Shown: positions 1-10,801, numbered from the stretch's first letter. The stretch is DNA of 64,000 nucleotides from Earliella scabrosa (GCA_022605405.1 JABYQQ010000008.1:1612001-1676000); one strand, 5' to 3'. Numbers and translations are program-made. The notes: generated from the letters alone by a model not told the origin.

Positions 1-1290
1 CAAAGAACATCACGTTTGGCTCGAAGAGCCCCCGGTTCGTGACGAACGCAGCTTTCCACTCATCTCCCGTCTTAATCCGGATGTTGTTGTACCCCCAACG
101 AATGTCCAACTTAGTGAAGACCTTGGCTTGTTTGAGTCGATCCACCAGCTCTGAGACAAGAGGAATCGGATACCGATTCTTCACGGTGATCTCGTTGAGC
201 CGACGGTAGTCCTGTACGGGTCGCAGACTACCGTCCTTCTTTTTGATGAAGAAGAAGGGTGACGAAATGGGTGACTTCGACTCGCTAATGTAGCCTTTAG
301 CCAGGTTCTCCTGCAGGAACTTATCTAGTTCTACTTGCTCGTTGGGGGAGAGGGGGTACACTCGTGAATGGAACATCTTGGCCTCTGGTACCAGTTCAAT
401 TGCGTGATCGTACGGTCCATGCTCAGGGAGCCGTTCCGATGCGTCCTTGGAAAACACGCGTAGATACTGGTGATACCGTTCAGGCACAATCTGTTCCACC
501 GGACGCACTTCCTTCTTCTGGTACTCCTGTTCTGCAAGCTGCTGCGAGTACGTGTAGCCAGCCATTGCAAACAGTTGTGGAGCATTGGACAAGGCATGTC
601 CTTGCTCCCAGGAGTACAGAAGGGCATCCTCGGAGTTATCCCATTCAACCGGTATACTCGACGGGGTGGCTGGTTCGAGGTCCTCCTCGACCATCACTGT
701 AGCCCGTATCTTCCCTACTTCTTTAACCTTCCGCACTCGCCGAGTACGTTGACGCGCCGTAGGCCTAACCCCCGTATCACGCGTGTCCGTCTGAGCAGGC
801 AGTTGGCCTTCGAAGCAGGGTCGACACGATGCAGGACATCTGGACAGCTTCAACGTCCCTTGGTCCCAATCGACCTCAGGGTTGTGTTTGCGTAACCAAT
901 CCAGTCCGATAATGATGTCCTCCATGCCAATGTCCGTGACTGTGAACACCACCTTTTCTCGGTGTGCTCCTATCTCCAGTTCCAAGATGGCAACATCCGT
1001 GATCGTACCATCACGATTCAGAGTTCCATCAATGTTATACAGCGGTATCGGCGTAGCCAACTTCCGCGTAACCACACGGTTCTCCTTGACGAACCGCCTA
1101 CTTAGGAAGGTTGTAGTGGCACCGCTGTCCACCATGGCCACGACCTCCTTCCGGTGCTGCTTGCCGATTAGCTGTACTGGGACGTGAAAGTGTTGGCCAT
1201 CACGATCTAGTTCATAGATAATCCCGGACCCGAGTACAGCAAACCGACTATTCGTACAAGGACCTACACCCGCAGCCGCTAGTGAGGTCC
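1..1290 (-). CDS. pol: Ty3/gypsy pol polyprotein, 5' part (protease and start of RT), runs off left edge
   Basis: Read on the minus strand, one open frame follows gag and continues past position 1. It contains an aspartic protease with VDSGATTTF (near 1120-1140), the later IIGLDWL element of Ty3 proteases, then the start of reverse transcriptase: a proline-rich linker, KGYISESKSP, SPFFFIKKKDGSLRPVQDYR and NRYPIPLV. These are standard Ty3/gypsy motifs. Its codon phase is -1 relative to gag and the two frames overlap around the gag stop, so expression as a Gag-Pol fusion by -1 frameshifting is plausible (inference; no clear slippery heptamer identified). RT catalytic core, RNase H and integrase would lie outside the window. 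No stop interrupts the visible part, so the copy may be young. Confidence 0.9.
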
Positions 1291-1293
1291 GAA

Positions 1294-2664
1294 TCAAAAA
1301 TCCTCCGTCTTCTCTGCCGCTTTCACAGAGGCCAGCTGTTCCTGCAGCTGCTTCATCTTGGCCTCCATCTGCTCAAACTGAGCGGCGGAGATTTTCTTGG
1401 CCTTGCAGTTGCGTGCAATGTGCCCCGGTTTCCCGCACTTGAAGCACGTGCGGGTCTCCGGTTGCTGGTCGGTGCTCGCACCGGCGACTTGTTCCTTGCC
1501 TTTCCCTTTGAAGGGGCGGAACTTGCTGGCCTCGATGGACGCGAGGCCTTGGCTGATCTCGAGGGCCTCCTTCTGCATCTTGGCAAAGGTCGAGACGTCA
1601 CGCCCACTGGTGATGAGGGCGGTGCGCAACTGCTCGGGGAGACCATCTCGATAGCGCATGCGCTTGTCCTCCTCTCCAAGGCCCGTCCGGGCAGCGACTG
1701 CGGTGAACTTGGCCGTCCACTCCTTGACGGTGGCCATCTTGGGGCGTTGGGCCCCTCGATTGAGCTGCCGGAGTTCTTCGTAGGCGGAGGCCTTGTCGTC
1801 GACTGCACAGAAGTGGGCTTTGAAGTCCGTTTCGAAAGCCGCGAAGTCAGCCCAGCAGGGTTGAGAGCCCCCCAGCCGCGCGTAGTAGGGCAGAGCCCAG
1901 ACTGCCGCGTCGTCCTTGAGAAAACCCAGAATCATCTGGAATTTCAGGTCATTCGTGACCGCGGTGGGGAGGTTGTCGAAGAACGCCTTTGATCGCGAGA
2001 GGAAGGCGAGAGCGGCGATGGGGTCTTTGCCATGGTACGACTCCGGAGCGAGTAGCTTGACCAAGGAGTCAGGGATGGTAGTGGAGCCCGACATGGTGGA
2101 GGTTTGGACCGGTACGGCTACTGGTGTGACGGTGGATACAGGTTGTGTGACCTGCGGCGTGGGTTGAGCAACCTGTGGCGGAGGCTGCGTTGTGGTGGGT
2201 GAGGGGGGACGTTCGGATCGAACGGGTTTGGCAGGCGGGGAGTTAAGGATGACAGTGGTTGCGGGCTCTTCGGTGGTCTGACTTGGTCCTGCGACTGCTG
2301 TAGTCGGGCCCGGAGAGGATGCGCGCCGCTCTTGTAAGCGTTGGGCGACAAGCGCAACCCCAGGGAGGACAGTGGTAGGGGTAGGAGGAGTGTTGGCGCG
2401 ACTAGGAACGCGACTGGGTGGACGGGAGGTGGTACGGGTGATCGGCTGTGTTACCGGGAGGTCAAAGATTGCCCGGATAACGTTGGCGTTATGCTCGGTA
2501 CACCTTTCGAGTCCGTGTTCTGTGAGGGTCTGTTGGGGTGCTGCCCTGCCGCGGTTTGGGCACGGCTGATTGCCACAGACCTTAAAGGTCTTTTCCGCGC
2601 TAGACCAATGAACGTCGCGCTGCTCCCCTGGGTGGTACGCGTGGAAGAGTCCCCGGCAAGCCAC
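1294..2664 (-). CDS. gag: Ty3/gypsy Gag polyprotein
   Basis: 456-residue frame. The first ~200 residues are Pro/Thr/Ser-rich and low in complexity. A retrotransposon-type capsid region follows (around PESYHGKDPIAALAFL to the helical segment with FKAHFC and VKEWTAKF). Near the C-terminus is one CCHC zinc knuckle, CFKCGKPGHIARNC, followed by a short coiled coil. This order (capsid, zinc knuckle, then protease in another frame) is typical of Ty3/gypsy elements and packages genomic RNA in virus-like particles. The frame is open further upstream, so the true start could be earlier than the chosen ATG at 2664. Confidence 0.88.
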   Translation of the reverse strand: MACRGLFHAYHPGEQRDVHWSSAEKTFKVCGNQPCPNRGRAAPQQTLTEHGLERCTEHNANVIRAIFDLPVTQPITRTTSRPPSRVPSRANTPPTPTTVLPGVALVAQRLQERRASSPGPTTAVAGPSQTTEEPATTVILNSPPAKPVRSERPPSPTTTQPPPQVAQPTPQVTQPVSTVTPVAVPVQTSTMSGSTTIPDSLVKLLAPESYHGKDPIAALAFLSRSKAFFDNLPTAVTNDLKFQMILGFLKDDAAVWALPYYARLGGSQPCWADFAAFETDFKAHFCAVDDKASAYEELRQLNRGAQRPKMATVKEWTAKFTAVAARTGLGEEDKRMRYRDGLPEQLRTALITSGRDVSTFAKMQKEALEISQGLASIEASKFRPFKGKGKEQVAGASTDQQPETRTCFKCGKPGHIARNCKAKKISAAQFEQMEAKMKQLQEQLASVKAAEKTEDF

Positions 2665-2769
2665 GATGAAGTGAGGAAGAGAGGTGTGCGCGCCCGAGTA
2701 TCGTACGAGAAACTAGCAATGTAAAAGAGGTAGGTAAGGAGGGTCCACACGGTTGTCCTCCGTTCCTAA

Positions 2770-3370
2770 GGTGTTAAGCACCCCGGATACAACAGCTGGC
2801 GGGCGCAAGTGCGTGGCCTGGCTGAGGGATACTTGAAAACCCAGATGCCTCTCAAGCACAAAAGGTTCACAATGCTAGTTACTAGAGACCGTGGTATGTA
2901 TCGTAGGGCGCGCGTTACCTCAGAGGGAGTGTGAGTTACACGCCGGCGCTCGCAAGGAGTTTCGACCTAATGTCGCGACCTGGGGTCAAGCGAGACGAGG
3001 AGGGAACGACGAGGCGAGCGAGGGCGTCCGACGAGCGCTTGTGCAGCGAGAGTGGAGCAAGGCTCGACACGCAGGGCTGGAGACAAGTTGTATTGAGCGA
3101 AGTATCTACAAGTGAAATACAAGTGAGGCTTACCTGGAGACAAGAGGTCGAAACTGAGGTCTCCAGGTAGCGAGTGCTAGGGTTTATATCTACAGTTAGA
3201 ACAATAGCGCTTGGAGAACAATAGAACAATAGAGTGACGGAACAATGGAGGAGATACAATGGTATGACGACAATTGTGTCCGGAACAAAGGAAAAGAAAC
3301 AAAAGGGGCTCTGGAATCTGGAAGTACAATGGTGATAGCGAACAATGGAAACAGTGAACGGTCGTGAACA
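2770..3370 (-). repeat. candidate 5' LTR and promoter of the Ty3/gypsy element
   Basis: On the minus strand this stretch begins TGTT at 3370 and could end AACA at 2770, matching the inverted TG...CA ends of LTRs. It contains many short CATTGTTC-like repeats in its first half and a TATA-like GATATAAACC near 3190. It sits directly upstream of gag and directly abuts the broken copia frame. Only one copy is visible because the 3' LTR would lie left of the window, so the left boundary is a guess. No convincing primer-binding site was found after it. Confidence 0.35.
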
Positions 3371-3374
3371 GTGG

Positions 3375-5954
3375 TTAGTTGGGCGCTTCCCTAGGCGCTG
3401 AGGGACCGTTCGTGACATGGACTTTAGCAGACGGCTTGCGAGCGCGGATAGGACGGGCTGGAGCGGCAGGAGCCTGAGCAGGTGGTGGAGGAGGGGGCTG
3501 GTCAACTGGCTGAGCAGGTACATCGCGTGCGGGCTTGGACTCGGAGTCGCTCTCTTCGCGCGCGGCCTTCTCGTCAGGTTCGGACGGCGCGGTCGACTTG
3601 ACCTCGCTATCGTCCTCCCCCTCAAGCTCGGCAGCGTCGTCGAACAGGAAAGCGGGCAGGTCAGGCTTCGCGAACTGCACGTTACGCTCCACCGTGACCG
3701 TGTGTTGCTCGGGCCAATAGATCCGATGGCCCTTGCTCTGCGAGTCAAATCCGACCCATCGTCCGGCTTTGGCACGCTCTCCGACCTTGCCATCAGTCGT
3801 GCTGTGCACCCAAGCCTTCGCTCCCCACTCCGGGACTCCACTGAGGTCCGGAACGATGCCCGTCGCAGCCTCAAAAGGCGTGTGTCCACCGAGAGCCTTC
3901 GTGGATGTGCGGTTCTTCAACCACACGGCATGCATGAGAGCCTCGCCCCAGAGCGTTCGCGGGAGTCCGGACGCAATGAGCATAGCCCGAACCTTCTCCA
4001 TGAGGGTCCGGTTGAGGCGCTCGGAGACTCCGGCTTCCTCGGAAGTGTCGTGGACGGAGAGCTTGTGCTCGATGCCGTGCTGCTCGAGGTGCGACTTGAA
4101 CACGTTGCTGAGATACTCGCCGCCGCGATCCGTGTTGAGAAACCGGATCTTGACGTTGTGGTGGTTGTCTAGCCACGCCTCGAACGCCTTGAATGACTCA
4201 AAGGCTTCGCTCTTCTTCCGGAGGAGGTAGAGGGTCGTGAACCGCGTCTTGTCATCGGTGAACGAGATGTAGTACTTGCGTCCACCGAGCGTGACCACGC
4301 GCGCCGGTCCCCAGAGGTCCGAATGGACTTCCTCCCCAAGCTCCGTTGCACGCGCGCCTTGGCGCGTGGATGGGACAGGCTTCCGGGTCGACTTGGCCCG
4401 AATGCAGGCCTCGCAGCGCTTCTCCTCATCCGAGGACGGAATGAGCCTCACGCCCGTGATAAAACCTTTCGCGACGAGTTCGCGAATGGCCCGAATGGAG
4501 ATGTGGCCGAAGCGGCGATGAGCCTCGGCCTCCGTGAGTTCCTCAACCTTGCTCGAGGCGGCGTGAGCGGCGGGGTCGTCGCGTTCGCGGGCGACGACGT
4601 ACAAGCCCTTGGTCTTGGGAATGCGACCGATGGTCTCGCCGTCTGCATCCAGAATGACGCATTCTCCGCCGGCGAAAGTGGCGGAGAATCCGGCGTCGTC
4701 AATCCGTCCGACTGAGACGAGATTGAAGCCGAGCTCGGGCGTGTACAGGACGTTCTCCAGGCGGATAGGAGTGTCCTCGGACGGCGGGTTTGGGACAGGG
4801 ATCACCATGTCCCCAACGCCCATGGCATGGAATTGCTGCTGGTTGGCAGCGTTGAGAGCTCGTGCAGGGGTGTCCGTGAACGTGGCGAAGTCGTCACGGA
4901 ACGGCGACATGTGGTGCGTCGCACCAGAGTCGTACAGGTCGACGGGGTGACCGGGAACAGCGGCGGCAGCGTTCGGAGCAAGAGCAGCCGCTCCAAGCTC
5001 CGAGACGTCTCCAAACATGTGGCTGACCCAGTCGTGGACGTTCCGCATGCGATCCGGCAGCGGGAAAGGCTCCGGAGCAGGCGAGATGTCGTCTGCATCC
5101 TCTTCAGGTCCATTGGAGAGGGAATCGTCGTCGCCGGAACCGTCGCGGTCATGTTCCGAGATGGTAGAGTCGGAGACAGACTGGAGGGAGGGCATAGAGT
5201 CGTCTGATGCCTCCGTGAGCTCCGTGTATGCAGAATCCCCGGCGGACGACCAGGCATCATCACGGTCGGTGTCAGACTCGGTGTCGGACTCGCATGTGGC
5301 GCGATAGGATGTGCGCGGCGGCACGAGCATGGCAGACCACGCGCCGCCGACGTCGTCGACTTCCTCGATGCGTGTGCCGCTAGTCGCGACGTTAGCAGCA
5401 CCAGCAGCCGGCTTCGGAGGGTTCGCCTGCCCATTGTCCTTAGCAGACGAATTCTTCGCGCCGTTGGGCTTGCCCTTGCCCTTGCCCTTGCCCTTGGACT
5501 GCTTCGGGCTCGGGCAGTCGTCCTCCTTGTGTCCCTTGCCGCCGCAGTTCCAGCACTCGCCTACCGGCTTGCGCGGACCCTGACCCTTCCATCGAGGCTT
5601 CTCGGTCGAAACAGCACTGGCTGCAACGCCGGTGTCCTTCGCCTTGCCCTTGGCCTTCTTCTCCGCTTGGAGGCGGTCCCATTCCTCGAGCACGATGGCG
5701 ATCATATGCTCGGGGTCGACTGGAGGCTTGTCGGCGTCGGCGGAAGGCGTCGGAGACGTGAGCCGCTGCAGCAGAGCCTGAGCCGAGATCTGGGAGATGT
5801 AGGAGGCAAGTTCCGGCGGGAGGAAGTTGACGATGACGGACGCATACTCGTTGTCCGGCACGTCAATGTCGCATGCGAGGAGGTGGTCGTATGCGAGCTG
5901 GAGGCGGTCGAACTCGGTGTGGAGGTCCGCTCCGGGGGCGCACTTCATGTTCAT
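3375..5954 (-). CDS. Ty1/copia polyprotein: Gag (UBN2), protease, GAG-pre-integrase, integrase; RT missing
   Basis: 859-residue frame. In order: gag of the UBN2 type (N-terminus), a zinc knuckle CWNCGGKGHKEDDC (~residue 135), the copia protease signature LYDSGATHHM (~340), a GAG-pre-integrase segment with HRRFGH and CEACIRAKS, and the integrase core with catalytic HSD, NTDRGGEY and GVSERLNRTL (D, D, E all present). The frame stops after a Pro/Ala-rich linker where RT should begin. The stop lies only about 5 bases from the likely start of the gypsy LTR at 3370, so the RT half was probably separated by nested insertion. The element is in the same orientation as the gypsy copy. The same frame is open upstream of its first ATG, continuing the gag domain. 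Confidence 0.9.
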   Translation of the reverse strand: MNMKCAPGADLHTEFDRLQLAYDHLLACDIDVPDNEYASVIVNFLPPELASYISQISAQALLQRLTSPTPSADADKPPVDPEHMIAIVLEEWDRLQAEKKAKGKAKDTGVAASAVSTEKPRWKGQGPRKPVGECWNCGGKGHKEDDCPSPKQSKGKGKGKGKPNGAKNSSAKDNGQANPPKPAAGAANVATSGTRIEEVDDVGGAWSAMLVPPRTSYRATCESDTESDTDRDDAWSSAGDSAYTELTEASDDSMPSLQSVSDSTISEHDRDGSGDDDSLSNGPEEDADDISPAPEPFPLPDRMRNVHDWVSHMFGDVSELGAAALAPNAAAAVPGHPVDLYDSGATHHMSPFRDDFATFTDTPARALNAANQQQFHAMGVGDMVIPVPNPPSEDTPIRLENVLYTPELGFNLVSVGRIDDAGFSATFAGGECVILDADGETIGRIPKTKGLYVVARERDDPAAHAASSKVEELTEAEAHRRFGHISIRAIRELVAKGFITGVRLIPSSDEEKRCEACIRAKSTRKPVPSTRQGARATELGEEVHSDLWGPARVVTLGGRKYYISFTDDKTRFTTLYLLRKKSEAFESFKAFEAWLDNHHNVKIRFLNTDRGGEYLSNVFKSHLEQHGIEHKLSVHDTSEEAGVSERLNRTLMEKVRAMLIASGLPRTLWGEALMHAVWLKNRTSTKALGGHTPFEAATGIVPDLSGVPEWGAKAWVHSTTDGKVGERAKAGRWVGFDSQSKGHRIYWPEQHTVTVERNVQFAKPDLPAFLFDDAAELEGEDDSEVKSTAPSEPDEKAAREESDSESKPARDVPAQPVDQPPPPPPAQAPAAPARPIRARKPSAKVHVTNGPSAPREAPN

Positions 5955-6003
5955 GAAGTCGCAGCGGAGGTTCGAGCGGGCGAGGAGGGACTTGGAGGTG
6001 AAC

Positions 6004-6336
6004 TCAGCTGATATCCCTGCCCATACTTGTGCGACCGTCCGGGGTCCCCTTGCGCTTGTGCCTCGTGTAGGTGTTGTTCGGGATCTTCAGAAGCAGCAGG
6101 TAGAGGGCGAGGTTCTCGGACTTCTCCCAAGCTTCGATCTCCTTCGTCTCCGTGGCCGTGGGCTTGGTCGCATCGGCCGGTACGGGGCGCTTCGTGGACC
6201 CGTCGTAGTGGTTCCACACATCCTTCTGCTTAACGGCAATGGTGAACTGCTGTTCAAAGATCAGCCAGTTCTTCCCCTTGGCGTCGAGCTTCTCGAAGCC
6301 TCCGACGAATTCGGCTAGGCTGGGCGACGAAGACAT
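6004..6336 (-). pseudogene. N-terminal part of copia Gag, frameshifted from the main polyprotein
   Basis: Begins MSSSPSLAEFVGGFEKL and has the early UBN2/DUF4219-like features WLIFEQQFTIAVKQKD and a Trp-containing helix, as expected for the start of copia Gag. It ends at a stop near 6004. The continuation expected for the family (TVAQVWAGISAEFTSKS) is present in the frame of the main polyprotein around 5990-6030. A single one-base frame change between about 6040 and 6070 would account for the split, so this copy cannot make an intact Gag. An intron is less likely because no good splice pair fits. Confidence 0.7.
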
Positions 6337-6446
6337 AGCGTGTCGGCGAGATAGGGGTTAAGCAAGAGGGAAGCGAGTAGCAGCGGAGAGGAGAGAGGGA
6401 TGGGAGTGTTCGCGCGATGAGTCTTGCAGATTAAGGCCTTCGCGCA

Positions 6447-6458
6447 GGGCTCATAACC
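6447..6458 (-). other. candidate half-tRNA primer-binding site of the copia element
   Basis: The plus strand reads GGGCTCATAACC, identical to the anticodon arm of eukaryotic initiator tRNA-Met. In the orientation of the element this is complementary to that tRNA, and it lies ~110 bases upstream of the Gag start. Copia-type elements are known to prime from a cleaved initiator-Met half-tRNA. The match is short, so chance is possible. Confidence 0.45.
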
Positions 6459-6487
6459 TATAGGCGATAGCAACCGTGGATTGACGT

Positions 6488-6677
6488 CTGTAAGTAGACG
6501 GCGGAAGTCCTCAGTACGGCGCACACGGGTTGTGAGCAAGACTATAATGGTATTATGTACCTGTAAGTAGACGGCGGAAGTCTGATACAGATACTAGTCA
6601 GCTACTGCTATATGAATATAAGTAATGAGTGTTATGCTTACCCTCAGTACGGCGCACACGGGTTGTGAGCAAGACTG
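6488..6677 (-). repeat. tandem repeat: one unit with a 60-nt intron, one unit precisely lacking it
   Basis: Unit A occupies 6488-6543. Unit B occupies 6561-6677 and has the same two blocks (22 and 34 bases) but separated by 60 bases at 6582-6641. Read on the minus strand these 60 bases start GTAAGC and end CAG, and removing them gives unit A exactly across the junction. Unit A therefore looks like a reverse-transcribed spliced copy lying beside its intron-containing source. The repeat is in the leader or LTR zone just upstream of the copia Gag and its primer site. Seventeen unrelated bases lie between the units. Confidence 0.75.
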
Positions 6678-7111
6678 AGGGCAGACGGGACGCGAGTGGT
6701 CGAGTATAAGTGAGAGACGAGTACACGAGCGCTACGTCTCGGCTAAGGTACTGATGGTCCGAAAATGGTAAAGTAAACGCTCAACGGGCGATCGAGTTCG
6801 GCACGAACGGAATATCTACGTATCGGGACGGAAATAAGGAACGAGCATGCGGAAAGTATCAAAGGTATGTCAGCAGTGATAGGGAGAAGGATTAGAGACG
6901 GTCCGGGGCACGTATCGTATGTCCGAAAGGGATTCCGAGAGGACGCGCGTGTCTGCGCGTCGGGTTGCGTGCTCCAACAATCATCTCGGTAATCAAACCA
7001 TAACCCAGTCTGCTGCGATGTGGTCTGCCCGAAATATGTTTGAGAGGTGTCGAAACGTCAGCAGGAGGCTGCTCACCGGCTGAGTTATTGTCCGCCTCCC
7101 CGGTGTTGCCT

Positions 7112-7937
7112 TCAGACGCGGCTCTTGCGAGCAGCCTCACGTGCATGCTACTTACGGAGGCCTACCGATCGCAAAAGACGGAGTGAGCGCGATGTCGTCC
7201 ATCAGAACGTGGCGTGACTGACCTGTTGCGTGAACTGTGCGAGGCATAGGCTCCACTGGCATGCATCCAGCTCTAGCTCTGTCTCGTGACGGCCGCGATA
7301 CCTTCCCTCAAACGATAGTTCTGCTTGGGCTTTGACGAAGTCGTAAACTTGACGGAGGATCCTAGATGTTTCCTGTTAGTATGAGGTAGCAGCAAATCTA
7401 TGATGTGACCTACGGAAGAAACGCTGCCAGATCCGATTCAATGTGATCTGCGACGTGTTCCCCGATCATCTTGGCTGCATAGCATACGATGAGCAGCAGC
7501 TCAGCACCGCTGTTTGCGACGGAGACGCAGTCTATCTTGCTGCGGTTGTCCTGCCAGTGCACGCCAAGATCAACCCCCGTATGTCAATGTGAGCGAAGCT
7601 GAGTCGCACTTTCACCGTATGACAGGCTCCCAGAGTCTCTGACAGAAGGGCAGCCACTTCGTCCAAACGTGCCGCAATTTCGGCAGCCTTCTCCGGCAAA
7701 GTGACCCAGTGTCGCCGAACATGTGCGCCGACACTTTTGACCAATCCCGCAATTGCTTCGATATTCTAGGCAAAGGCAATATGGTGATCAGCGATTCATG
7801 GTTGGTGCGACCCAAAATGTGCTACACACCTTTAGCTCGGAGTCAACGGAGCCCTTCTTCGTGTCTTCTTCGTTGACGGCGGTCTTGTCCTTGAGTCCTT
7901 CCATGGGGACGATTGCGGTAGGAGGGGGATGAGCCAT
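7112..7937 (-). CDS. hypothetical small helical protein, five exons
   Basis: Exons (minus strand): 7937-7830, 7765-7616, 7550-7414, 7361-7223, 7147-7112. All junctions fit GT-AG and phase, giving ~189 residues. It begins MAHPPPTAIVPMEG. The middle is Ala/Leu/Glu-rich and probably alpha-helical (EKAAEIAARLDEVAALLSE; ELLLIVCYAAKMIGEH; ILRQVYDFVKAQAELSF), and the end is basic. No family was recognised with confidence; small helical adaptor-like domains of this kind are frequent in agaricomycetes. No signal peptide or membrane segment is seen. The last two exons are the least certain. Confidence 0.5.
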
Positions 7938-9270
7938 TGGTGTTCAGCACAGGTTGAAGGGTCGAGGTCGGGCAAGATTGCTGAGCTCGTGCTGTGAGCG
8001 CAGGGAGCAGTGTGTTGCATGGTCGATGTCTATGCTGGACTATATACTGGACGTCACGGTACAGAGGGGCTACGAGGCGCGGTGTTCATTAGGGGTATGG
8101 GCGGATGCGCGTCCAATGAGAAGACGCGGTCACGTGCCGTGGGCCAGACGTGTAGCCGAGGAGGAGAGACGCGTCCGAGGGCGAAACGGAGAGGGGAGTG
8201 AGCGATGCGGATGTACGATCAAGAAAAAGGAGTGAAGTTCCACAACACGGATGGGATCCGGATAGGGTGCGGAACGGCGGATAGGATGGAAAGCGAATGT
8301 GAGAACTTGAACGTCTGTCTATGGTGTGCGGACTGGATTGGAATACCCGCGTAGTCGTCATTGCAGGCTGTGCATTGGTGCAATGCTGTGAGTCGGCAGT
8401 AGCTGTGGGGGGGTGACGTCTGCGTCAAGCCGGTTCTGTAGGATTGAGGTTTCCGTATTTTGGACAGGAGTAAGTACGCTCAGTGCCCGGCGTCTGCTCT
8501 TCTTCGACTCTCTCTTGAGCCCGTCCAAGAAAGCTGTCTCGTCGAGGCTGGATGCTAGTAGACTTCCACCCGTGTCTATGAGTGCATGCTTCAAATGCAG
8601 GACGGATTATGACTCGGACTCTGCGAAGGACGTCGAGCTCCACAGTTCAATGTTCAGCGCTAGCCATTGGCCACGGCCACAGATTGAATTGGTAAGTTCT
8701 CCTACTTCCCACGGTAAGCATCGGTAATCATGATTTAGGGCAGGCTTGAGAAGATAAGCGCTAATATGCTGTGCTGGTCCTTCTCTTACCTGCCTCTTTG
8801 CTGCCTGTTGAAACGACTTCCTCGCGCGATGTCCTTCTCCCGCATGCTTCACACAAGCTTCATCTCAAGTCTTTCTCTCACGGCTCGTCATGGCACGTAG
8901 TGATGGTTATGCACGTGCGCGATGGGTCTCTGCCAGTGCTCTCATCCTAGGACACAGTGAGTATGCAGACCACACGCTTGCCGAAGTATAAACATCGCCG
9001 TGTGACTACAAGTACATGGCGATTTACGACGAACTCCAGAGATTGCTTAAAGTTACCGCAGGTAGTCTTACCTGACAGCCTCTGTGTCCATCGGGCTATT
9101 CTTAGGGCAGTGCGCTCACGAGGGATCCGAACTACTCGATCGTCACAAGGTTGGGATCCCTGTGCCTCGAGACTGACTCCAGCTCCCCCGCCAGCCTTCA
9201 CTCGCTCTCCTCCCATCACCACCTTCGTCCACAGTCCGCCCAAGCGTTCCAGTCCTTACGCGACCTCGCC
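7938..9270. other. gap without a supported gene
   Basis: Both strands carry only short frames with no splice-linked continuation or recognisable motif. It probably contains the promoter of the gene at 7112-7937 on its left and of the beta-barrel gene at 9271 on its right. Confidence 0.4.
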
Positions 9271-10277
9271 ATGTGGGTACTCGTCTCTCGTTTACTCTCG
9301 ACGCTCGTTCTTCTGGCTCTCGGTTCTACCCTTGTCTCTGCTACGCTCCCTGCGCACGAACACCAGCGCGTCGACGCCCTCCGCCGCCATCATGCCGTCA
9401 ACCTCACACAGCGCGGAACCCACCTGGAGAAGCGCTTTGACAAGACACGCTTCACGTACTTTGAGGTCGGCCAAAACGCGTGCGGCAGTTATGATCAAGA
9501 TAGCGACTTCGTACGTCCGCCTCCGCTTTGCTTGTGGTGGATATGCTACTGACATCTACGATGCGCTAGATCGTCGCTCTGAACATCGAAGTTAGTTCGC
9601 GACATTAGTGCTAGGCGGTCCCTCTCTAACCTGCCGTTCGCTGCAGCAATGGGCCGGTGGCTCACACTGCTACGCGCCCATCACCGTCTTCTACAAAGGC
9701 AAGTCCGCCCAAGCGAAGATCACCGACGAGGTGCGTTTTCTTCCTTCCCTCTGCTCCCCAAACGGTTGTGACCAATCCTCCATTCATCTGCACCCTGCGC
9801 CCAACCGCTCAGTGCCCATCATGTCCACACGGCGCCCTCGATCTCTCGCCAAGCCTCTTCTCGTTCCTCGCCGACGGGCTGGACGCCGGTGAAGTCTACG
9901 GGAGCTGGGTGTTCGGCTCCGGTGAGGAACCGAAGCCCGCCCCGCCTCCGCCGCCGAAGCCGAAACCCTCTCCGACGATTCACACCCACAAAGCTGCTCG
10001 CCCGCCTCCCTCGCCGTCGCCATCGCCATCCCCGTCGAGCACGAGCACGAGCATCGCCGAGGACACGCCGACGCCGACAGCGCCCGCACAAAGCGCAACC
10101 AGCACCACCCAGTCGTTGGCCTCGAGCGTGGGGGCGAGCCCGAGTTCAACCATCTCGGCCACCTCGGTGAGCCCGACGGCGACCGTCACGTCGTTCGACC
10201 AGGGCACGCTCAACCAGGTCAACCTGGCTGTGCTTCAGCTTGCTGGTATCATGCTCGCAGCGCCCGGCAGCGCATGA
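9271..10277 (+). CDS. secreted double-psi beta-barrel (RlpA/expansin-like) protein, Ser/Thr/Pro-rich stalk
   Basis: Exons 9271-9510, 9570-9590, 9647-9730, 9813-10277, all phase 0 (267 residues). Residues 1-24 form a signal peptide (MWVLVSRLLSTLVLLALGS). The barrel domain has the family marks FTYFEVGQNACGSYDQDSDF, IVALNIE, GSHCYAPITVFYKGKS and CPSCPHGALDLSPSLFSFLA with VYGSWVFG at its end; the Cys residues pair in secreted relatives. A long Pro/Ser/Thr stalk (probably O-glycosylated) and a weakly hydrophobic end (LAVLQLAGIMLA) follow, which could be a GPI signal. Unlike its paralogs at 17.8, 24.3 and 26.8 kb it has no clear transmembrane helix or cytoplasmic tail. Likely a cell-wall or extracellular protein; no enzymatic activity is implied, as the catalytic Asp of lytic relatives was not verified. 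Confidence 0.85.
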
Positions 10278-10801
10278 TACATACGACATCTGTCCTGTCA
10301 TCTCTCGCGATTGATACGGACATCTGACCCATCCATTCATTACTCCTCGAGCTCGTTCCGAGTTCTCTCGATGACCACTCCCCTACGAGCGTTGGCATTG
10401 GTGCGCGCCGCGTTGGCTTCTGCTGTTCGTCTGCCTTGACGCGTCTCGGTTCTGATATGTGCGCATGACGTGTTCAGTACAAGTGATACCCCCTGCGAAT
10501 GAAGATAGATCTCTCCTTGCGATAATCCTCATCCCAGCATACGGTCGCGGCCCGTTCATGCGCGACTTGTCTGCTCAGCATCAGCACCAAATGGTTCGCG
10601 TACGGAGAGAAGTTGATTATCCGAGTTGTGGCGCACATCCTTTCCAAACCTGCTAGTGGATGTGTTACATAAGCTCCTGCTTCCCGCTCGCAGCTCATCG
10701 CGACGAGTCTTGGAGCGTGCGCATCCCCTTGTGCTGTCGCAGCCGCGACGCTAGATGACAAAGCGAGGCCTCCGAATGGCCTCGTAGAACTCGTCGGTGT
10801 T

